This document shows positions 21,441 through 34,049 of a stretch of DNA of 64,000 nucleotides, one piece after another. How positions within the stretch are numbered: position 1 is the stretch's first letter; every line of letters starts with the position of its first letter. A program made the translations under genes and the position numbers. The stretch is from Ceratotherium simum simum (Eukaryota > Chordata > Mammalia > Perissodactyla > Rhinocerotidae), in NCBI RefSeq assembly GCF_000283155.1, contig NW_004454193.1, forward strand, positions 13,900,010 to 13,964,009. Reading direction: 5' to 3'. The notes beneath the pieces were generated by a model. It saw only the letters and a list, made by a program, of their open reading frames with translations. It ran no database searches and was not told the DNA's origin.

Positions 21441-22581
21441 TTTTTTTTTAATTGGGGGTTTTACATGTGATTTAAAAAAAAGTTCTGATTTTTATCCATA
21501 TTTTAAAGGGCCTTTGACGTTTTGCCAAAATAATTACTCACTATGTTTAGATTTAGACCTATCTTTACTGTGATATGATAAACACTAATTGGTAATAATT
21601 CAAAAAAATAGGTCATGCATTTTAAGAGTGCTAATAGTTGTCTATACTTAAGGGAACAACTAACCACAAGGTGCACTTTTCTGGGGCTGCTTTGAAACTT
21701 GAGCATTTGTCTAAGACTGAGACAGTCCTTCACTTTTAATATAATTCAAAGTGGCTCGGCCCAATTTTGACAGAATTTGAACTGAACTTTTAAGCAACTT
21801 TAGTGCTTTCATTCTCAAATCTTTACACTGCCTGAATCTTTGAGCACCAAACAAACCAAGGCATATCGCCTGAAGGCATGTGAGATGCCATATGCCACCA
21901 TTTTTGCATAATCAACTCTGAACAGATTGTATTAGAGTCCAACAGTTCAATTTGCTGCTCTTGAATCATTCCACAGAAACTTAAAGCAGATCTAGAGACC
22001 TAAATATTTTTCATCAATGAGATATTGGAAAATAAAAATGATACTTCCATGAGAAATCAGTAAATTTTAAAATGTTGGTGACTTTGTCCATTATCAGTTT
22101 CTGGAGAAGCCTAATTATTTTAATTATTACTCAGGAGCCATGGGACCCCATTTACATGAGTGATTTTCTTAAGAATTCATTTTATACAAGTGATCTTTTA
22201 GGGAATTCAGAAAATGAGATTGTAGCATAGACCTTGAGTCCACTTTAGAGAACAAGCACAGCTTCTGGGAAGCGATAAAGACTATGGTTAGAGGTGGTGA
22301 TGAAGATGGAGTATGTGAGTAAGGATTATATCACCCAATATTCACCTTTACTTATTTATTTTCATTTCACTCATTCATTAATTCATCAGTTTGTTCTTTA
22401 GGACCATCCTCTCCTAAATATTATTCACACATATTTTAAAGGAGAGAAGAGAAAAAAAGAAAGCAAGAAAAATTGAACATTTCGAGTTGTTACATTCTTC
22501 ATTCTTTCCTTCCTTCTTCCCACATTTCTTTCTTCATTTTATCTTCCATCCATCCAAACAGTCCCCTTCGATTTTCCTAAA
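21441..22581. other. Unassigned sequence
   Basis: About 1.1 kb without recognised repeats. The 76-codon minus frame at 21503-21733 has no recognised homologue. Confidence 0.4.
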
Positions 22582-22720
22582 ATCTAAAATGTTCTAAGCT
22601 CTGTGCTAGCTGATGACAATATAAAGATTAGACATGGTCCCTGAGCTCAAGATATGTCCTCTCTAGTGGGTTTATAGATGTACAAAATGATATGCACTGC
22701 ATACTGTGATATGCACTGTA
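22582..22720 (-). mobile_element. L2 LINE 3' end, antisense
   Basis: 'gttctaagctctgtgctagc' (22592-22611) and 'ggtccctgagctcaagatat' (22637-22656) follow the antisense order of the L2 3' terminus. Confidence 0.5.
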
Positions 22721-23118
22721 ATGAATTTATATGCAATATTTGGGAATCCGAAGGTATTGAGAGGAACATTTGGGGTCACAGGTTCATAGCATGCCTTCAT
22801 AACTGGGGCAGGTAATTCCCCTTTCAGCCTTCACATCTCATGAGGATGTTATGAACAATGGTTGATAGCACACGCTGAGCTTAGAGTTATTAGTTCCTCC
22901 CTTTCCTGGAGGGACGATATAGTGATCAGAAAGACTTAATATAGCCTTCTGACCTTAATCTCTATTGTGAACACTTTCTTGCTTGGTCCTGAAAATGCTA
23001 CTAGTTGGTGTACTGGGAATAGTTTATATTTTAATATGCGTGGCGGCTACATATGTTTACTTTTGTTAAATCATTCAGCTATACACTTAAGTTTAGTGGT
23101 CTTATGTGCTTTTGTGTA
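22721..23118. other. Unassigned sequence, faint MIR trace
   Basis: A faint MIR-like segment may lie around 22810-22880 ('cacatctcatgaggatgtta'); not firm. Confidence 0.3.
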
Positions 23119-23235
23119 CGTGTGTGTGTGTGTGTGTGTGTGTGTGAATCTAAAAAAAATCAAAGAAATAAGGAGAGAGAGAGGAGGAAGGAGAAGAAGG
23201 AGAAGGAGGAGGAGAAAAGGAAATAAGAAAAGAAC
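23119..23235 (+). repeat. TG microsatellite followed by a GGA-rich purine tract
   Basis: About 13 TG units (23120-23146), a short spacer, then a purine run with AGG/GAGA units (23170-23230). The Arg/Lys-rich and Leu-rich open frames on the two strands are artefacts of this composition. Confidence 0.95.
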
Positions 23236-25455
23236 TTGGTGGTAGATATGAGTTTTATAACACAAAGGATGTTTTTAATGAGAGACTAGATGTCATCAGA
23301 GTTGGTGTAATGGAAAGCTAATAAGGATTTTGACATAGTTACAATATTATATTACTTGTGAATTGTGTTTATATTAATCTTTCGATTTGCTTTTTGAGCC
23401 AAGCGTGAAAATCAGACATTTCATGGCCCTGTCTCATTTGATTCCATCATTATTTCCCACCAGCCAGGTACAAGAGAAATCAACATCTCTATTTATGAGT
23501 TCAATGATGCTCGGGGAGATGATGGCAAAGGAAATGACCAGAGGTGACAATATCTGGACTGGGAAATTATAGTGTTGAGGAGAAGAGCAGGTAACATGTC
23601 TCAGCTATCACAGAATACAATATTTATTTTGATCATCTTCCTCCTTTGAGTCTACTCAAACATTTAGTCTTTGACGTTCCATGTTTTCTGGGTCCTAGTC
23701 CAAGCAGAAATCCAAGGCTATCTTGGATTTTGTTCCTTTGTACTCCTCCTATTCACTTTTAAAAAAAAAAAATGCATGAAGTGTTTGTAATTTTGTTCCC
23801 TTTATTCTGAATCCATCATTTTCATCAAGACACATCTAAGTGGTTGATTTCATCAAGATGCCCTTGTTTTCTGGGAAGCATGCCAAGGTAGCTCACAGAT
23901 TCATAGAGAGAATTGCAGGATCCTTCATCTCACAGTTTGGCACTGGGTCATGAAGGGAAGGCCTCTCTCCATCTTCTCTTTCTGCTTAGTTCTGCTCAGT
24001 TTTACTCTGAAAACAACCTTTTCACATACAGCAGTTAAAAAGGATGTCATAGCCCTATAGTCACACTCTCCAGTCTTAGACTTACATTGTAAATATAGTT
24101 TCTTTATCCAATTACTGTAGATCAACTTCTGAGAAGACTCCTTCTCTGCTTGGTTTGCCCCCGGTAATGCAACTGCCCTTGAATTAACACTTGAATTAAC
24201 AATTGAAACCAGGGGAATGTAGAATATGTTTTACCAGGCCCTATGTCATAGTCCATCTCTTCATAGAGCTGGATAGGTTGCTAAGATTGTCAGCTCAATT
24301 AGGACAACATGGGATGGGAGAAACGCAGTTTTCTGAAGGATGGAATGTCAGACAAATGGAATGAATATGTATCTAGTTTAGAATATGTGTTGTTACTAGA
24401 TATAGTCTTCCATAAGGGGTAGGAACCAAGTATTTATGCTTAATATGGTATTTGTATTATCAATCCGGTACCTGAAATCAAATTATTCCTCCAAAGTACA
24501 TTGCACAGCTAAACAAGTAGATGAGTGAATAAATGAATGACTAGATAGATGAATAGATGGACAAATACTTTATTTGTTAAAATAGTCTTGAGTACATGTA
24601 TTCATTCAGTAAATAGTCATTAAATTCATACTTGGAAGTAAGCCCTGTTTTTCTATACTGAAATAAACATATCTTCATCAATGCACCATGAGACATTTAT
24701 CATTCTAATTGTCTTGAAAGATGAAACCTTTAAAAAATTTCTTTCAGAGATTTCCTCAGACTTTGTACTATCGCACCAGTTGTAACTGTCATTAATTTGC
24801 ATCACACATCATGGTACAGACATAAACAGGTTTTCTCTTCTTTGCTGCTTTTGGAATGGTAAGGAGCTGCCAACATTCAGCCAAGGGCCCCTTGATCCTC
24901 TTTATACCAGGCTCTCAGTGATGGGGAAGAGAAGAGCCTAGGCTTCTTTCTGGTCCTCAGGGAATCTTTTGAGGTTACTTTGCCCTGAGCGGTCTTACCC
25001 AAGCACGACATGCATCTTATTTCCTAAAAGGAGGTTATAACCAGAGAATATATATCTCTTAACAAAGTAGGGAAAATTAATTTTAGCATCTTTTTAGGAG
25101 TGATAGCTTTCTTTAATCAACTAAATTAATATAAATCTGTTAAAGCACATTACATCATTCATAGGGAAAATTAATAAGTTCTTAATAGAAATATAATAAA
25201 AACTTTCTTAATTTCAAAACAGAATTATTCATGACCCTTTAAAAAATAAGCCTATGGAGGAGAATATCAAAAATCATTGATATTTTGTGAATTATGAATT
25301 TTGTTGGCCAATAAAGACTCTCTGAATAATAGATCAGTATGTAGTTGATGATTAGAAGTTGGATCCTCAATTTCACACCTCTGTTACTGCAATGACATGT
25401 GTATATCCTGAATTGGATCCATACCAGCCCTCAAGCATCTTTATGATAGTGTGGT
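23236..25455. other. Unassigned sequence
   Basis: About 2.2 kb largely free of recognised repeats; possible L2 traces at 24510-24660 ('tattcattcagtaaatagtc' at 24599-24618). Small A12 run at 23760. No coding signature. Confidence 0.4.
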
Positions 25456-25459
25456 TGCT

Positions 25460-25740
25460 GAGTATGTAAGACAATGATTCACTCACTCTTCTGCTCACTA
25501 AATTAAGCAATGTTTACTATGCCTAATATATACTGAATGTTATGTAATATATAATATATATCTTATGTAATATAATATATAATACATAATATCTTATGTA
25601 ATATATATAGTAATTAGTAAAACAAAGATCACCTCTGACCTCATAGAACATAACGTTTAGTGAAGAATGTCAATGCATAGGTCAACCAATAATCATGCAA
25701 TTAGTGAGAAATAAATGCTAAGATGTTAATAATAAACAAA
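25460..25740 (-). mobile_element. Possible L2 3' end, antisense, split by AT-rich repeat
   Basis: 'gattcactcactcttctgct' (25476-25495) plus 'cctctgacctcatagaacat' (25632-25651) follow the antisense L2 terminus order, with an AT-rich repeat in between. Confidence 0.4.
25530..25615 (+). repeat. AT-rich tandem repeat
   Basis: Three imperfect units built on 'cttatgtaatata' alternating with 'taatatata' segments. Confidence 0.8.
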
Positions 25741-26875
25741 ATACTGCTTTGATGGAGACTAATTAGAGAAAGCTACTAGAATAGCTTCAGTGTGAAAAAC
25801 CTGATAAGAGAACGATAAAAAATCAATGGAAGATTTATAGGACAAAGGGGGACATGGAATTCCAAGATGAGGAGAAAGTAGGCACCAAATATCTGAAATA
25901 AAAAAATAGTGTGCTTTTGAAAATTGAAAGGAAAACTAGGATATGGTGAAAGAAGGAGAGAATGGCTCAAATTTGAGTTAGAGGGTTCCAAGTTTATATA
26001 AAAACTTACTGGCCTGAGTAAGTTTTGTCATCAGACTGTAGTTTGGATGGAGTGTTTACACTGGGATGAGAACGTCATAAAATACTGCTAGCCTGAATTT
26101 TATATATTTTTTGTCATGTTCTATCTGAGTTAGGCTGAAATCAAGACATCTCTCATTCTTATCTGGTCAAAGAAACCTCCTAAGTTTCTGCAGTCTCAAA
26201 GAGATCTGGATCCTTTAAATTATTCCTGAAAATTTCAAGGGCATAACTCCTGGGTAGAAGAAACCAACATTGGAAATAAATCCTTATCTGAAGAAATAAT
26301 TAAGTTGTGTTTCCACATACATTATTTTCACGTATAGTGATGAACATGAATAACTTACTGTCTATACACTATATCTACAATACTGTACATGCTGTTAGGA
26401 ACTGTAGATTTATTAGTGAACAGGACACAGTCCTTCAATTCTTAGACATTTTGGGAAAAACATCCTGGACTTGAATGACATCATATCCTGCTAGATTTCT
26501 GTTACCTGATGTTAAGTATAAACAGCTATATTTTGAGTCTATTAAGATAATATCTATGTTATTAACTAGCTATGTCTTATTGAGTAAAACAATTAAAACT
26601 GGTTCTCCTTTAGTTTCTTCTTCTGCCCAAAGAAGGGTTGATGTTGACAATATTTAAAATTTCATTAAGTTTTCATTTTCTATGAGAAACTTCTGAGCAT
26701 AGTGAAGTGCTGATTCTTCTGCTTTACAGCTTGGAAATATCTCTACCTGTAAGTTTCCTCACCTGGAAAATCTTGATCCACAAGATTATTGAGAGAAAAA
26801 GCAAATGTGTGGAATGAGAACCTGTTCTATATTTTCCAATGCTCTAGAAAATGTCATAATTTTTAGTCAACTTAA
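25741..26875. other. Unassigned sequence
   Basis: About 1.1 kb with no firm element; a weak MIR-like order around 26560-26650 was not convincing. Confidence 0.35.
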
Positions 26876-26879
26876 CAAA

Positions 26880-27010
26880 AATTCATTACTCCCTACTGTA
26901 AGCCAGATATTGGATGTGTAAAGATTCAAAATACAGCATCTGTTCCCAAGGCGCCCAAGGTGTTCATGGTCCAGTAGAAATAATTGATGAGTAAATGACA
27001 ATGACAATCC
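26880..27010 (-). mobile_element. Possible L2 3' end, antisense
   Basis: 'actgtaagccagatattgga' (26895-26914) and 'ggtgttcatggtccagtaga' (26959-26978) follow the antisense L2 pattern. Confidence 0.4.
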
Positions 27011-28384
27011 AGGGAGATGAGAGGAATCATTGAGCTGTTAATAAAATTATGATTCTATGAGATTGTGAACATGGATTTTATTTTCTTTGAGTTTCCCAAT
27101 AAATGTGACTCTTCTGGAGTCTACCCTAGATTAACTGCTTCCTTAGAAATTTCCAGCATCTCTAATGACAGCTTCTATATAGTGGAACAAAACACTGGTG
27201 TAAGAATTATCTCTAGCCACATAAAGTTGAAAGTAGTTTCGAGGTCATTTTCTGCAAGCTGATCAATACGGATTGCACACCACATGTCCATCCTGAATTT
27301 ATTCCTGTAATTTATCTTAGCTTTGAGTGTAGCCATGGTTAATTGCTAATCCATATTCATCGAACATCACAAATGAGGGCATAGTCGGGAGATACTTCAT
27401 GTATCCTCTCATCTACTGTGGAAAAAAGTTATGGGCTCAAATTTTCATCTTCTTTTACAGTTGGTTGGCTACTCTACACTTCTTATAAAAAAAAAAAAAG
27501 AATTACTGTTGGAAAATGTTACAGAATTTGCATGGCAATGCTTAGCCAGTAATGACTTCATTAAAAATAGGAACATAATTTAAATTGCCACCATATAGCA
27601 ATTGAATTGGTTTAATTGGACTATTTGAGTTAAAGATATCTTTTTCGTTGTGAAATTGTGTTTCCAAAGGCGTTAACTTGAACCAACATTGACAATGTAA
27701 TTATTTGGAATATTTCATGAATTCCACTTGAAATGATCTCTAAATTACTGTGAGGTATGGGATTGTAAACTAGTTTTCTGTTTAAACTCCTAGATATTTC
27801 CAAATCAGCTTTGTTCATTTACCCTGAGACCAAAATTTGTCGAAAACTATGTGGTAGAAGGGCCACTAAAATTATCTGGATGTGAGAAGTAAGAAATTCA
27901 CTTCTGATTGAGACAAGGCTAATTTTGTGGAGTTTTCCAACTCTGAAAAATTTTTTGCTGGTTTTGGTTGTCCTACGTTTCATGTGAGCCATAATAGAGC
28001 TACATAACCAACATTCTTATTTTTTATAATTGACCATATACATATGAAGTATCATTTAGGAGTTAGCAAACATTTTACTTAAAAAGTGTTCAAAAGAAGA
28101 TGCATAATGATATTAATTATATTATAAAAGAAAATCTTCCCCAAATCTCCAATCCTTACTTTAAGATATTTAGTTGGATATTGGAAAGTGATACAAAGGG
28201 AGAGGGGAGGAGAAAAAATGATAACTAATATTACATTATTTAGCCTTTTGCTTAATATTTATCAAAAATATTTCTATGTATGGATATATTTTTAATAATC
28301 ATCATTTTAATGATATTTACCTGAGACCTATAGTCCTCGTGAACTTTCCTCTATTTATAAACACTTCATTTTTAACAGTAATAA
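27011..28384. other. Unassigned sequence
   Basis: About 1.4 kb, AT-rich, with an A13 run near 27487. No gene or repeat recognised. Confidence 0.4.
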
Positions 28385-28615
28385 TAATAGCAATTACATG
28401 TGAGAGTCTGGGTCTATACAAAGCATCTACATTAATAAACTTATTTAATCCTCAAGATATGAGGCTAGGGCCCTGTTTCTGATACTAAGGAAACTTGAGC
28501 TTAAAGAAATTACTTAGGAAATCCATGGTCACATAGGAAGAAACCGGCAAGGTCCAATTTCAAACTCAGTGTTGTCTGAATGTTTTTATAAATCATGTTC
28601 TTAATCATTTTGCTG
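28385..28615 (-). mobile_element. MIR SINE, antisense
   Basis: 'aacttatttaatcctcaaga' (28438-28457), 'aaggaaacttgagcttaaag' (28487-28506) and 'ccatggtcacataggaagaa' (28523-28542) match the antisense MIR order, including the antisense tRNA-like end. Confidence 0.7.
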
Positions 28616-29479
28616 TATTCATGTTATATCAACTCTTTCATTGTTAACTTTAAGGTAGCATCTTCACACTTCTTTTAAACTAATTTACATTCAATATATC
28701 CCCCACAGTATGTGTTTGTTATTTTATATAAAAAGCATTATAGTCTTAATCTTAATTTATACTCTGCTTCCCATAAAGGTTAAAGTATTTATAAAGTCCC
28801 TAGAAATATACGCATTTTTTAGTCTCTCCTGACTTCACATAAAGCTTCACTAGTTAGCTTTATTTGTATTTAATTTAGTTATCCTCTTATCGAATATATT
28901 TATTATTTTAATTTCAACTATTAGGATAATAAGCCGATCTCCCAGATCTATTGAACATGTCATAGATCGCTGTTTCTTGTCCTATGAAATGTAATCTCTA
29001 TCAAGTCTTCAAGTCTTTATAATATTCTCTCACGTTACTGATTCACTCATAATTCTTAGGACTACTCGATCCGGGCTTCCTGAGTCCTTGATTAATAAAG
29101 ATACTACATCTATCTCTGCTTTCACCATGTTTCCATTTTCCGAGTAGTTTGACTCATCAGTGTAGTGAAAGAAGATTTTTAAAAAACTTAGAAGTCAGAT
29201 GAAAGCCATTCTCCCAACCTTGTGTAAGAAACATCAATGCTTTGATTCTCTCTTATTGCCCTCATACAATTGTACTGGCTAAAATTTAAGACCAAGAATA
29301 TAAAAAGTCTTGGTCTTTTGGCTTTCAGTCTTATATCCATATTCCCTCCTGACCACAAAGTCGAGTACTATCTTTTTGAAGATTCAAGTATAATCATTTA
29401 GACAAGATATCTTTTTGCTTATAAAAGTAGCTTCCAATTGCCTTGTGAACAAAGTCTAAACTTCTTTTCATCACTTTCC
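28616..29479. other. Unassigned sequence
   Basis: Nothing recognised in about 0.86 kb. Confidence 0.4.
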
Positions 29480-29615
29480 AGATCTTATTCTCTTACAGAC
29501 GAGAAGATTGAGATTTAGAATGATCAATATAAATAACCTACACTGTTAAGTTGTAGACCATATATCCAAACTTGAGTTTATCTAACTATAAAGTTAATAT
29601 TCTTCATTGTTGTAA
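29480..29615 (-). mobile_element. MIR SINE, antisense, diverged
   Basis: 'cttacagacgagaagattga' (29492-29511) and 'agaccatatatccaaacttg' (29555-29574) follow the antisense MIR order. Confidence 0.5.
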
Positions 29616-29649
29616 TCTACAGACTATCCCTGGTTTCTCTTTGTAAGAA

Positions 29650-30140
29650 ACTCTCAGTCTAGTTCCTAGTAACAAATTATGTCACACACAGAAGGATTTA
29701 ACCATAAAGAATGTAATTGAGGAATTATTCATAGAGTCGTCAACCGGGTTATGGGAATCAACAAGTGATGATGAGTCTCACTCAGACTAATGATAGCAGG
29801 AAGCTGTTACTATTTCTAAATTGGATGGGGCAGGAGGAATGACTGAGTGACCTAGAACTTGATGTGAAATGGAGCTTTGGAGAAACCACTTAACTGTGTC
29901 CATAGGGGAATTAAGCCGTTTCCAGGGCCACAGCAAAGTAAGAAGGAGGCCAGAAGAATAATCTCTGAACTGTCTCTTCTTTTGCCTTTTTATTTCCTGC
30001 TGGTTCATCACATTGACCAAACCTAACAGAAGTTAGAGGGCATGGGAGCTCAGGAGATTCCATTCTTAGAGATTGTAGAGCAGGACCGAGCAGAGAAGGG
30101 TGAAGAATGGATCTGGGGGGTAATGAATGATAACTAGCTC
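29650..30140 (+). mobile_element. Ancient LTR-like repeat, copy A
   Basis: Shares a specific segment with 37690-38165: both have a 'cattg(g/a)c...aac..aaca.gaag' block followed by an 'agagggca.gggagc' block (30037-30053 here; 38055-38072 there). I recognise the wording as a dispersed mammalian repeat, probably an LTR, but cannot name the family. No LTR ends or TSD defined. Confidence 0.45.
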
Positions 30141-30253
30141 AGAAGCCTGTCTTGTCATACCTCGGTGATATTAGGTGTGCCTCCTAAGAGCATTCTTTGC
30201 ACCCTGTCCTTTCTTCATAGCATTCTCATCAGATTGTATAAAAGCGTACTTTT

Positions 30254-30502
30254 GGGGCCGGTCCGGTGGCGCAAGTGGTTAGGTGTGCGCGCTCCGCTGC
30301 AGCGGCCCGGGGTTCACTGGTTCGGATCCCGGGCGCGCACCAATGCACCGCTTGCCGAGTCATGCTGTGGAGGCATCCCATATAAAGTAGAAGATGGGCA
30401 TGGATGTTAGCCCAGGGCCAGTCTTCCTCAGCAAAAAGAGGAGGATTGGCACGGATGTTAGCTCAGGGCAGATCTTCCTCAGCAAAAAAAAAAAAAAAAA
30501 AA
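30254..30502 (+). mobile_element. ERE-type SINE, young-looking
   Basis: Sense SINE with nearly intact head 'ggggccggtccggtggcgca' (30254-30273), B-box-like ggttcggatcccggg (30320-30334), two tail modules and a pure A18 tail. Flanked by aaagcgtactttt (30241-30253) and the similar aaagtacactttta (30500-30513). Confidence 0.95.
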
Positions 30503-30516
30503 GTACACTTTTACAA

Positions 30517-30662
30517 ATCTTCCTCTAGTTTGTATGTGGGTCACCACCACAGCATGGCCTCCAATGAGTGGTATAGGTCCTGCCTGGGATCCGAACCTGT
30601 GAACTCAGGCTGCCGAAGTGGAGTGTGCCGAACTGTTAATCACTAAGCCACGGGGCCAGCCC
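30517..30662 (-). mobile_element. ERE-type SINE, third body type, antisense
   Basis: Head 'cacggggccagccc' at 30649-30662 in antisense; body 'tgtatgtgggtcaccaccac' (30532-30551) like the copy at 39920. More diverged and lacking most of the tail. Flanked by aaagtacactttta (30500-30513) and aaagtgtacgtttta (30666-30680). Confidence 0.9.
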
Positions 30663-30689
30663 TTAAAAGTGTACGTTTTAATTGTCCTA

Positions 30690-30845
30690 ATGTCCCCCTC
30701 CCCTCAGCATGTGAGATCTTTAAGAAGATAGACAGATTATGTCTTTTGTTTTTCACAATTATATCCCTAGTGACTTAAATCATGCCTGGGACATGTTTAG
30801 TACTCAAGCAATATTCACTAAACAAATGAATGAGAATGAATACAT
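30690..30845 (+). mobile_element. L2 LINE 3' end
   Basis: 'gtgagatctttaagaagata' (30711-30730), 'acaattatatccctagtgac' (30755-30774) and the terminal 'caaatgaatgagaatgaat' reproduce the L2 3' terminus. Confidence 0.7.
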
Positions 30846-31734
30846 ATAAATAACAAAGAATCTTTTCAAACTTCCAAATTTTCAAACTTCCAAGTTTATA
30901 AAAAAGAACCAAATTTTTTATTCTGTTATGGCAAAAATTTTTTGTTGCTGCTGTTATTGTAGTTGTCATCGTGAAAGTGTGTGTGTGTGTATTTGTAGGC
31001 CTATAGGTTATATAATAAGGTGCACAAATGTTACAGCTTTTTTAATGTTTATATATGTATACACTTGTGTATTTGATAACGGGATTGAATTCCAATGATA
31101 CTATTTCAAGCCAAAGCAAGAAAGTCTTGCCCCAATCAGTGTTAGTAGCTCATTAAGATTGGAGAATATAAAATTTCTATATTGGAGGGCCTTGCAGTTG
31201 TCAATCTGTGTATTGGAGATTTTTCCTGGAGGCTTCATTTGCATAATAAGCTTTGTGTTTTTACTTGGAGTGTTTATTTTGCATGGATTCGGGGCTCAGC
31301 ACTGACAAAATTACAAGAAGAGCTGCTACACTACATTGCCCAACTCCAAGAGGGACCATTCATATTATCATTCACATCAGTGGTACCCCCTCGAGGGTAT
31401 GCTGGAGTCCTAATGAGTAGCTAAAGCTCTCCCAAACTACCCCCTGGCCGCTATGCTATCCTTAGTGCCATTGTTCTCAGCGTATTCAAGGAACTGCTGA
31501 CAATGGTTCTGTGTGTTTGTTAAATAAATAAATGAGCTGATAGTTTGGTGCTGATAAATGCCTAGATTTAATTTAAGAAACTTTAATACATGGTTTATCA
31601 TAAACTTGGTATCCACTATCCACTGAACTTGTTACTTATATTTCATCTTAGAATCTACCCATTAGTTACACCTATATCATAATGTAGATGCTTGGCCTGA
31701 TCCTAGTTTTTCTCATGTTGAAAACAGGGAAAAA
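30846..31734. other. Unassigned sequence
   Basis: A TG run at 30977-30991. The 80-codon plus frame at 31182-31424 has no recognised family and no supporting splice or Kozak context that I can defend; treated as chance. Confidence 0.4.
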
Positions 31735-31757
31735 AATAACAACAACAACAACAAAAA
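31735..31757 (+). repeat. AAC trinucleotide repeat
   Basis: Five to six AAC units within an A-rich patch; it codes the Leu run of the minus-strand open frame at 31713-32018, which is therefore suspect. Confidence 0.85.
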
Positions 31758-33231
31758 TAAGCCAACCAACAATGGGTTTGATGATAATAAAATTAGGTAA
31801 TATTTATAAAGCAGATAGCCCAAAGCGTAGAATCTAATATAAGCACAATTAATACAATTATTCTCTTCCAGATAATTTTTAAATTCTGGAAAAAGAATAA
31901 AATTAAGTGTACATTTTTTCATTATACAGTGAAATATCTCTTTAATACCATCACCTCCATTTTTCTCTGGTTTGAGACAGCCTGATAAAATACCATACCA
32001 AATCCCAGTTATTTCCATACGCAGGTCACTTGTTTAATTGTATTATTTTTCTAATAATTTTGACATGGAACACTGTCAAAAATATTTACAGTCAGATAAG
32101 TCATTCTGTAATTGAACTGTGAAATTTGCAATATATGTATATCTTTTAAGAACATTCCTTTGTCTACTGATCCTTTGAGGAATTAATGAGCTTTCTTCTT
32201 TGAAAAAAATGAGCGAAGCAAGCAGATTTGGGAAAAGTCCACTTTATGACTTCAGTGAACTGGTTGTGTTCTGATTAAAGAACAATGCTTAGAACTTCAT
32301 ATTGTCAACACAAGGGAAATTAGCATGTCCATATTTGAATTTAGTGCATCATTTGGCATGCAGTATAATACCATAAATATGCTAGTACATGCCTACATAA
32401 CAATTTGTAGCATGAATCACATGTAATATTTTCTCTGAGTTGGTTATAAAGCACATTTGGAAACCAAAATTAACCAGATGACATTTTATTATGCAGTTGG
32501 ACTGATGTAATGTAAAATTTAATTACATAATATTTCACACGCAGCTGTGACAAAACACATATGAGCTTCCAAGATTCCCCAGCTAAGAACGAAACAGAGA
32601 TCTTTTGGGGAGGTGATGGAAGTCGATTGTAAAGCAAGGACATCTTCCAAAGGTGACTCTTCTCTGGATAAACAAGAGTCTATTTACGTGTCCTGAGGCT
32701 CTTTACTTAAACACTCAAATGCCACTGGCACAAAGTTCCTTCAGAGAACAGATATGCTCCAGAGAATCTTTCACAACAAAGCAAAACAAGCAATACGAAA
32801 CAAAACAGTTCATCTGAATCGCCTTGAAAAGCTTCACAAGTAGTTGGTGAGCAAGTCCTACTTTAATCCCCCTTGTGTTTACAAAAGCTTCAGATTTTTG
32901 GTGTCTAATTGCTAGCAAACAGAAGATAATAAAATGCACTCATCAAACCAAACATTATTTGAGTTCATTTTGTGGCTGCATTGTCTCTGTCTAAAAAATT
33001 CTATCTGAAATGTGCTCCATGAAAAGCCATTTTACACCTTGAGAGAGAAATTTAATTAGACTAAACTGAATGAGCTACCAACACCATCAATTCAACAAGC
33101 ATTTATTGAGTGTTATTGTTTACCCAGTACTATGAAAGAAAAGGTAGAGATATGGGAGAATGCTTTTTTTTTAAAAGTTTCTATTTCCAGTACCATTTTT
33201 TTTAGGTTATGTGGGAAATAATTCATGCGCT
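31758..33231. other. Repeat-poor unassigned sequence
   Basis: About 1.5 kb with no transposon recognised. It has the texture of ancestral unique sequence and might hold conserved non-coding elements; cross-species alignment is needed. Confidence 0.4.
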
Positions 33232-34049
33232 TGTAGGGGATCAGAATTGGCCACTCCAAAATGAATCTCTTCAGCTTGATTATTTATTTTTTATTTTTTT
33301 TTTTTTTTGGTGAGGAGATCAGCCCTGTGCTAGCATCTGCCAATCTTCCTCTTATTTTTTGCTGAGGAAGACTGGCCTTGTCCTAACATCCGTGCCCATC
33401 TTTCTCCACGTTATATGGGATGCCTCCACAGCGTGGCTTGCCAAGCAGTACGTAGGTGTGCGCCCGGGATCCGAACCGGCGAACCCCGGGCCGTGGCAGC
33501 GGAGCGCGCCCACTCAACCTCTTGCGCCACCGGGCCGGCCCCTTGATTATTTTTAAGAACAAAAGACTCTGAATAAAACTTTGACTTTTCCCCTAACTGC
33601 CTAAAAGAATTTAAGATAGAAGGCCTATCACTTCTAGATAGACGGAGGGAAGGAGCCATCACTCTGGGTATGGTAGACTGGGAGGATCCTTGCTAAGCCC
33701 ATTTTTCTCAAAGTTCTGCCTTTCTCTTGGGTCACATTGTCTATAGATGGCCCAGCAAACACTTCTTTATCAAAACTTTGCTTTTCCATCTCCATGTAAA
33801 TTGCCTTCCTCCTCTTTGAAGTCCCAAACCACTACCCCCAACATCCTCCTTTTTCTTTAGCTCAGGATGATATTTAAGATGGTGGCTTCAGCCATTTTGG
33901 AAGGTTACTCAGATTTCCTGGGTTTCTCCTACGTACACATGTTATTAAACTTTCTTTAATTTTCTTCTGTTAATCTGTTTCATGTCAATTTAATTCTTAG
34001 ACTAACCAGAAGGACCTAGAGGGTGGAAGAATTGTCTTCCTCCCCTACA
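33232..34049 (+). mobile_element. LTR of endogenous retrovirus, sense, with ERE insertion
   Basis: Begins 'tgtaggggatcagaattggc' and ends 'ttcctcccctaca', giving TGTAGGGG...CCCCTACA terminal inverted repeats. A late 'ttattaaactttctttaatt' (33942-33961) supplies an ATTAAA polyadenylation-like signal. The antisense element at 49899-50641 shares the start ('ggccac/aattggcca'), middle ('ccatctccatgtaaattg') and end features. No clear TSD. A solo LTR; no internal genes seen. Confidence 0.75.
33286..33541 (-). mobile_element. ERE-type SINE inside the LTR
   Basis: Antisense full-length SINE with T-rich left end, 'atgggatgcctccacagcgt' (33416-33435) body and head 'ccaccgggccggcccc' on the right. A perfect 11-bp TSD (cttgattattt) lies at 33275-33285 and 33542-33552, so it postdates the LTR. 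Confidence 0.95.

Noticed and set aside
26475..26657. Possible MIR around 26540-26650
   Set aside because: Only a vague order of MIR-like words; no core phrase is clear enough to annotate.
31182..31424. 80-codon plus-strand open frame in otherwise unassigned sequence
   Set aside because: No family motif, no recognisable splice or promoter context, and such a length is expected by chance in 64 kb.
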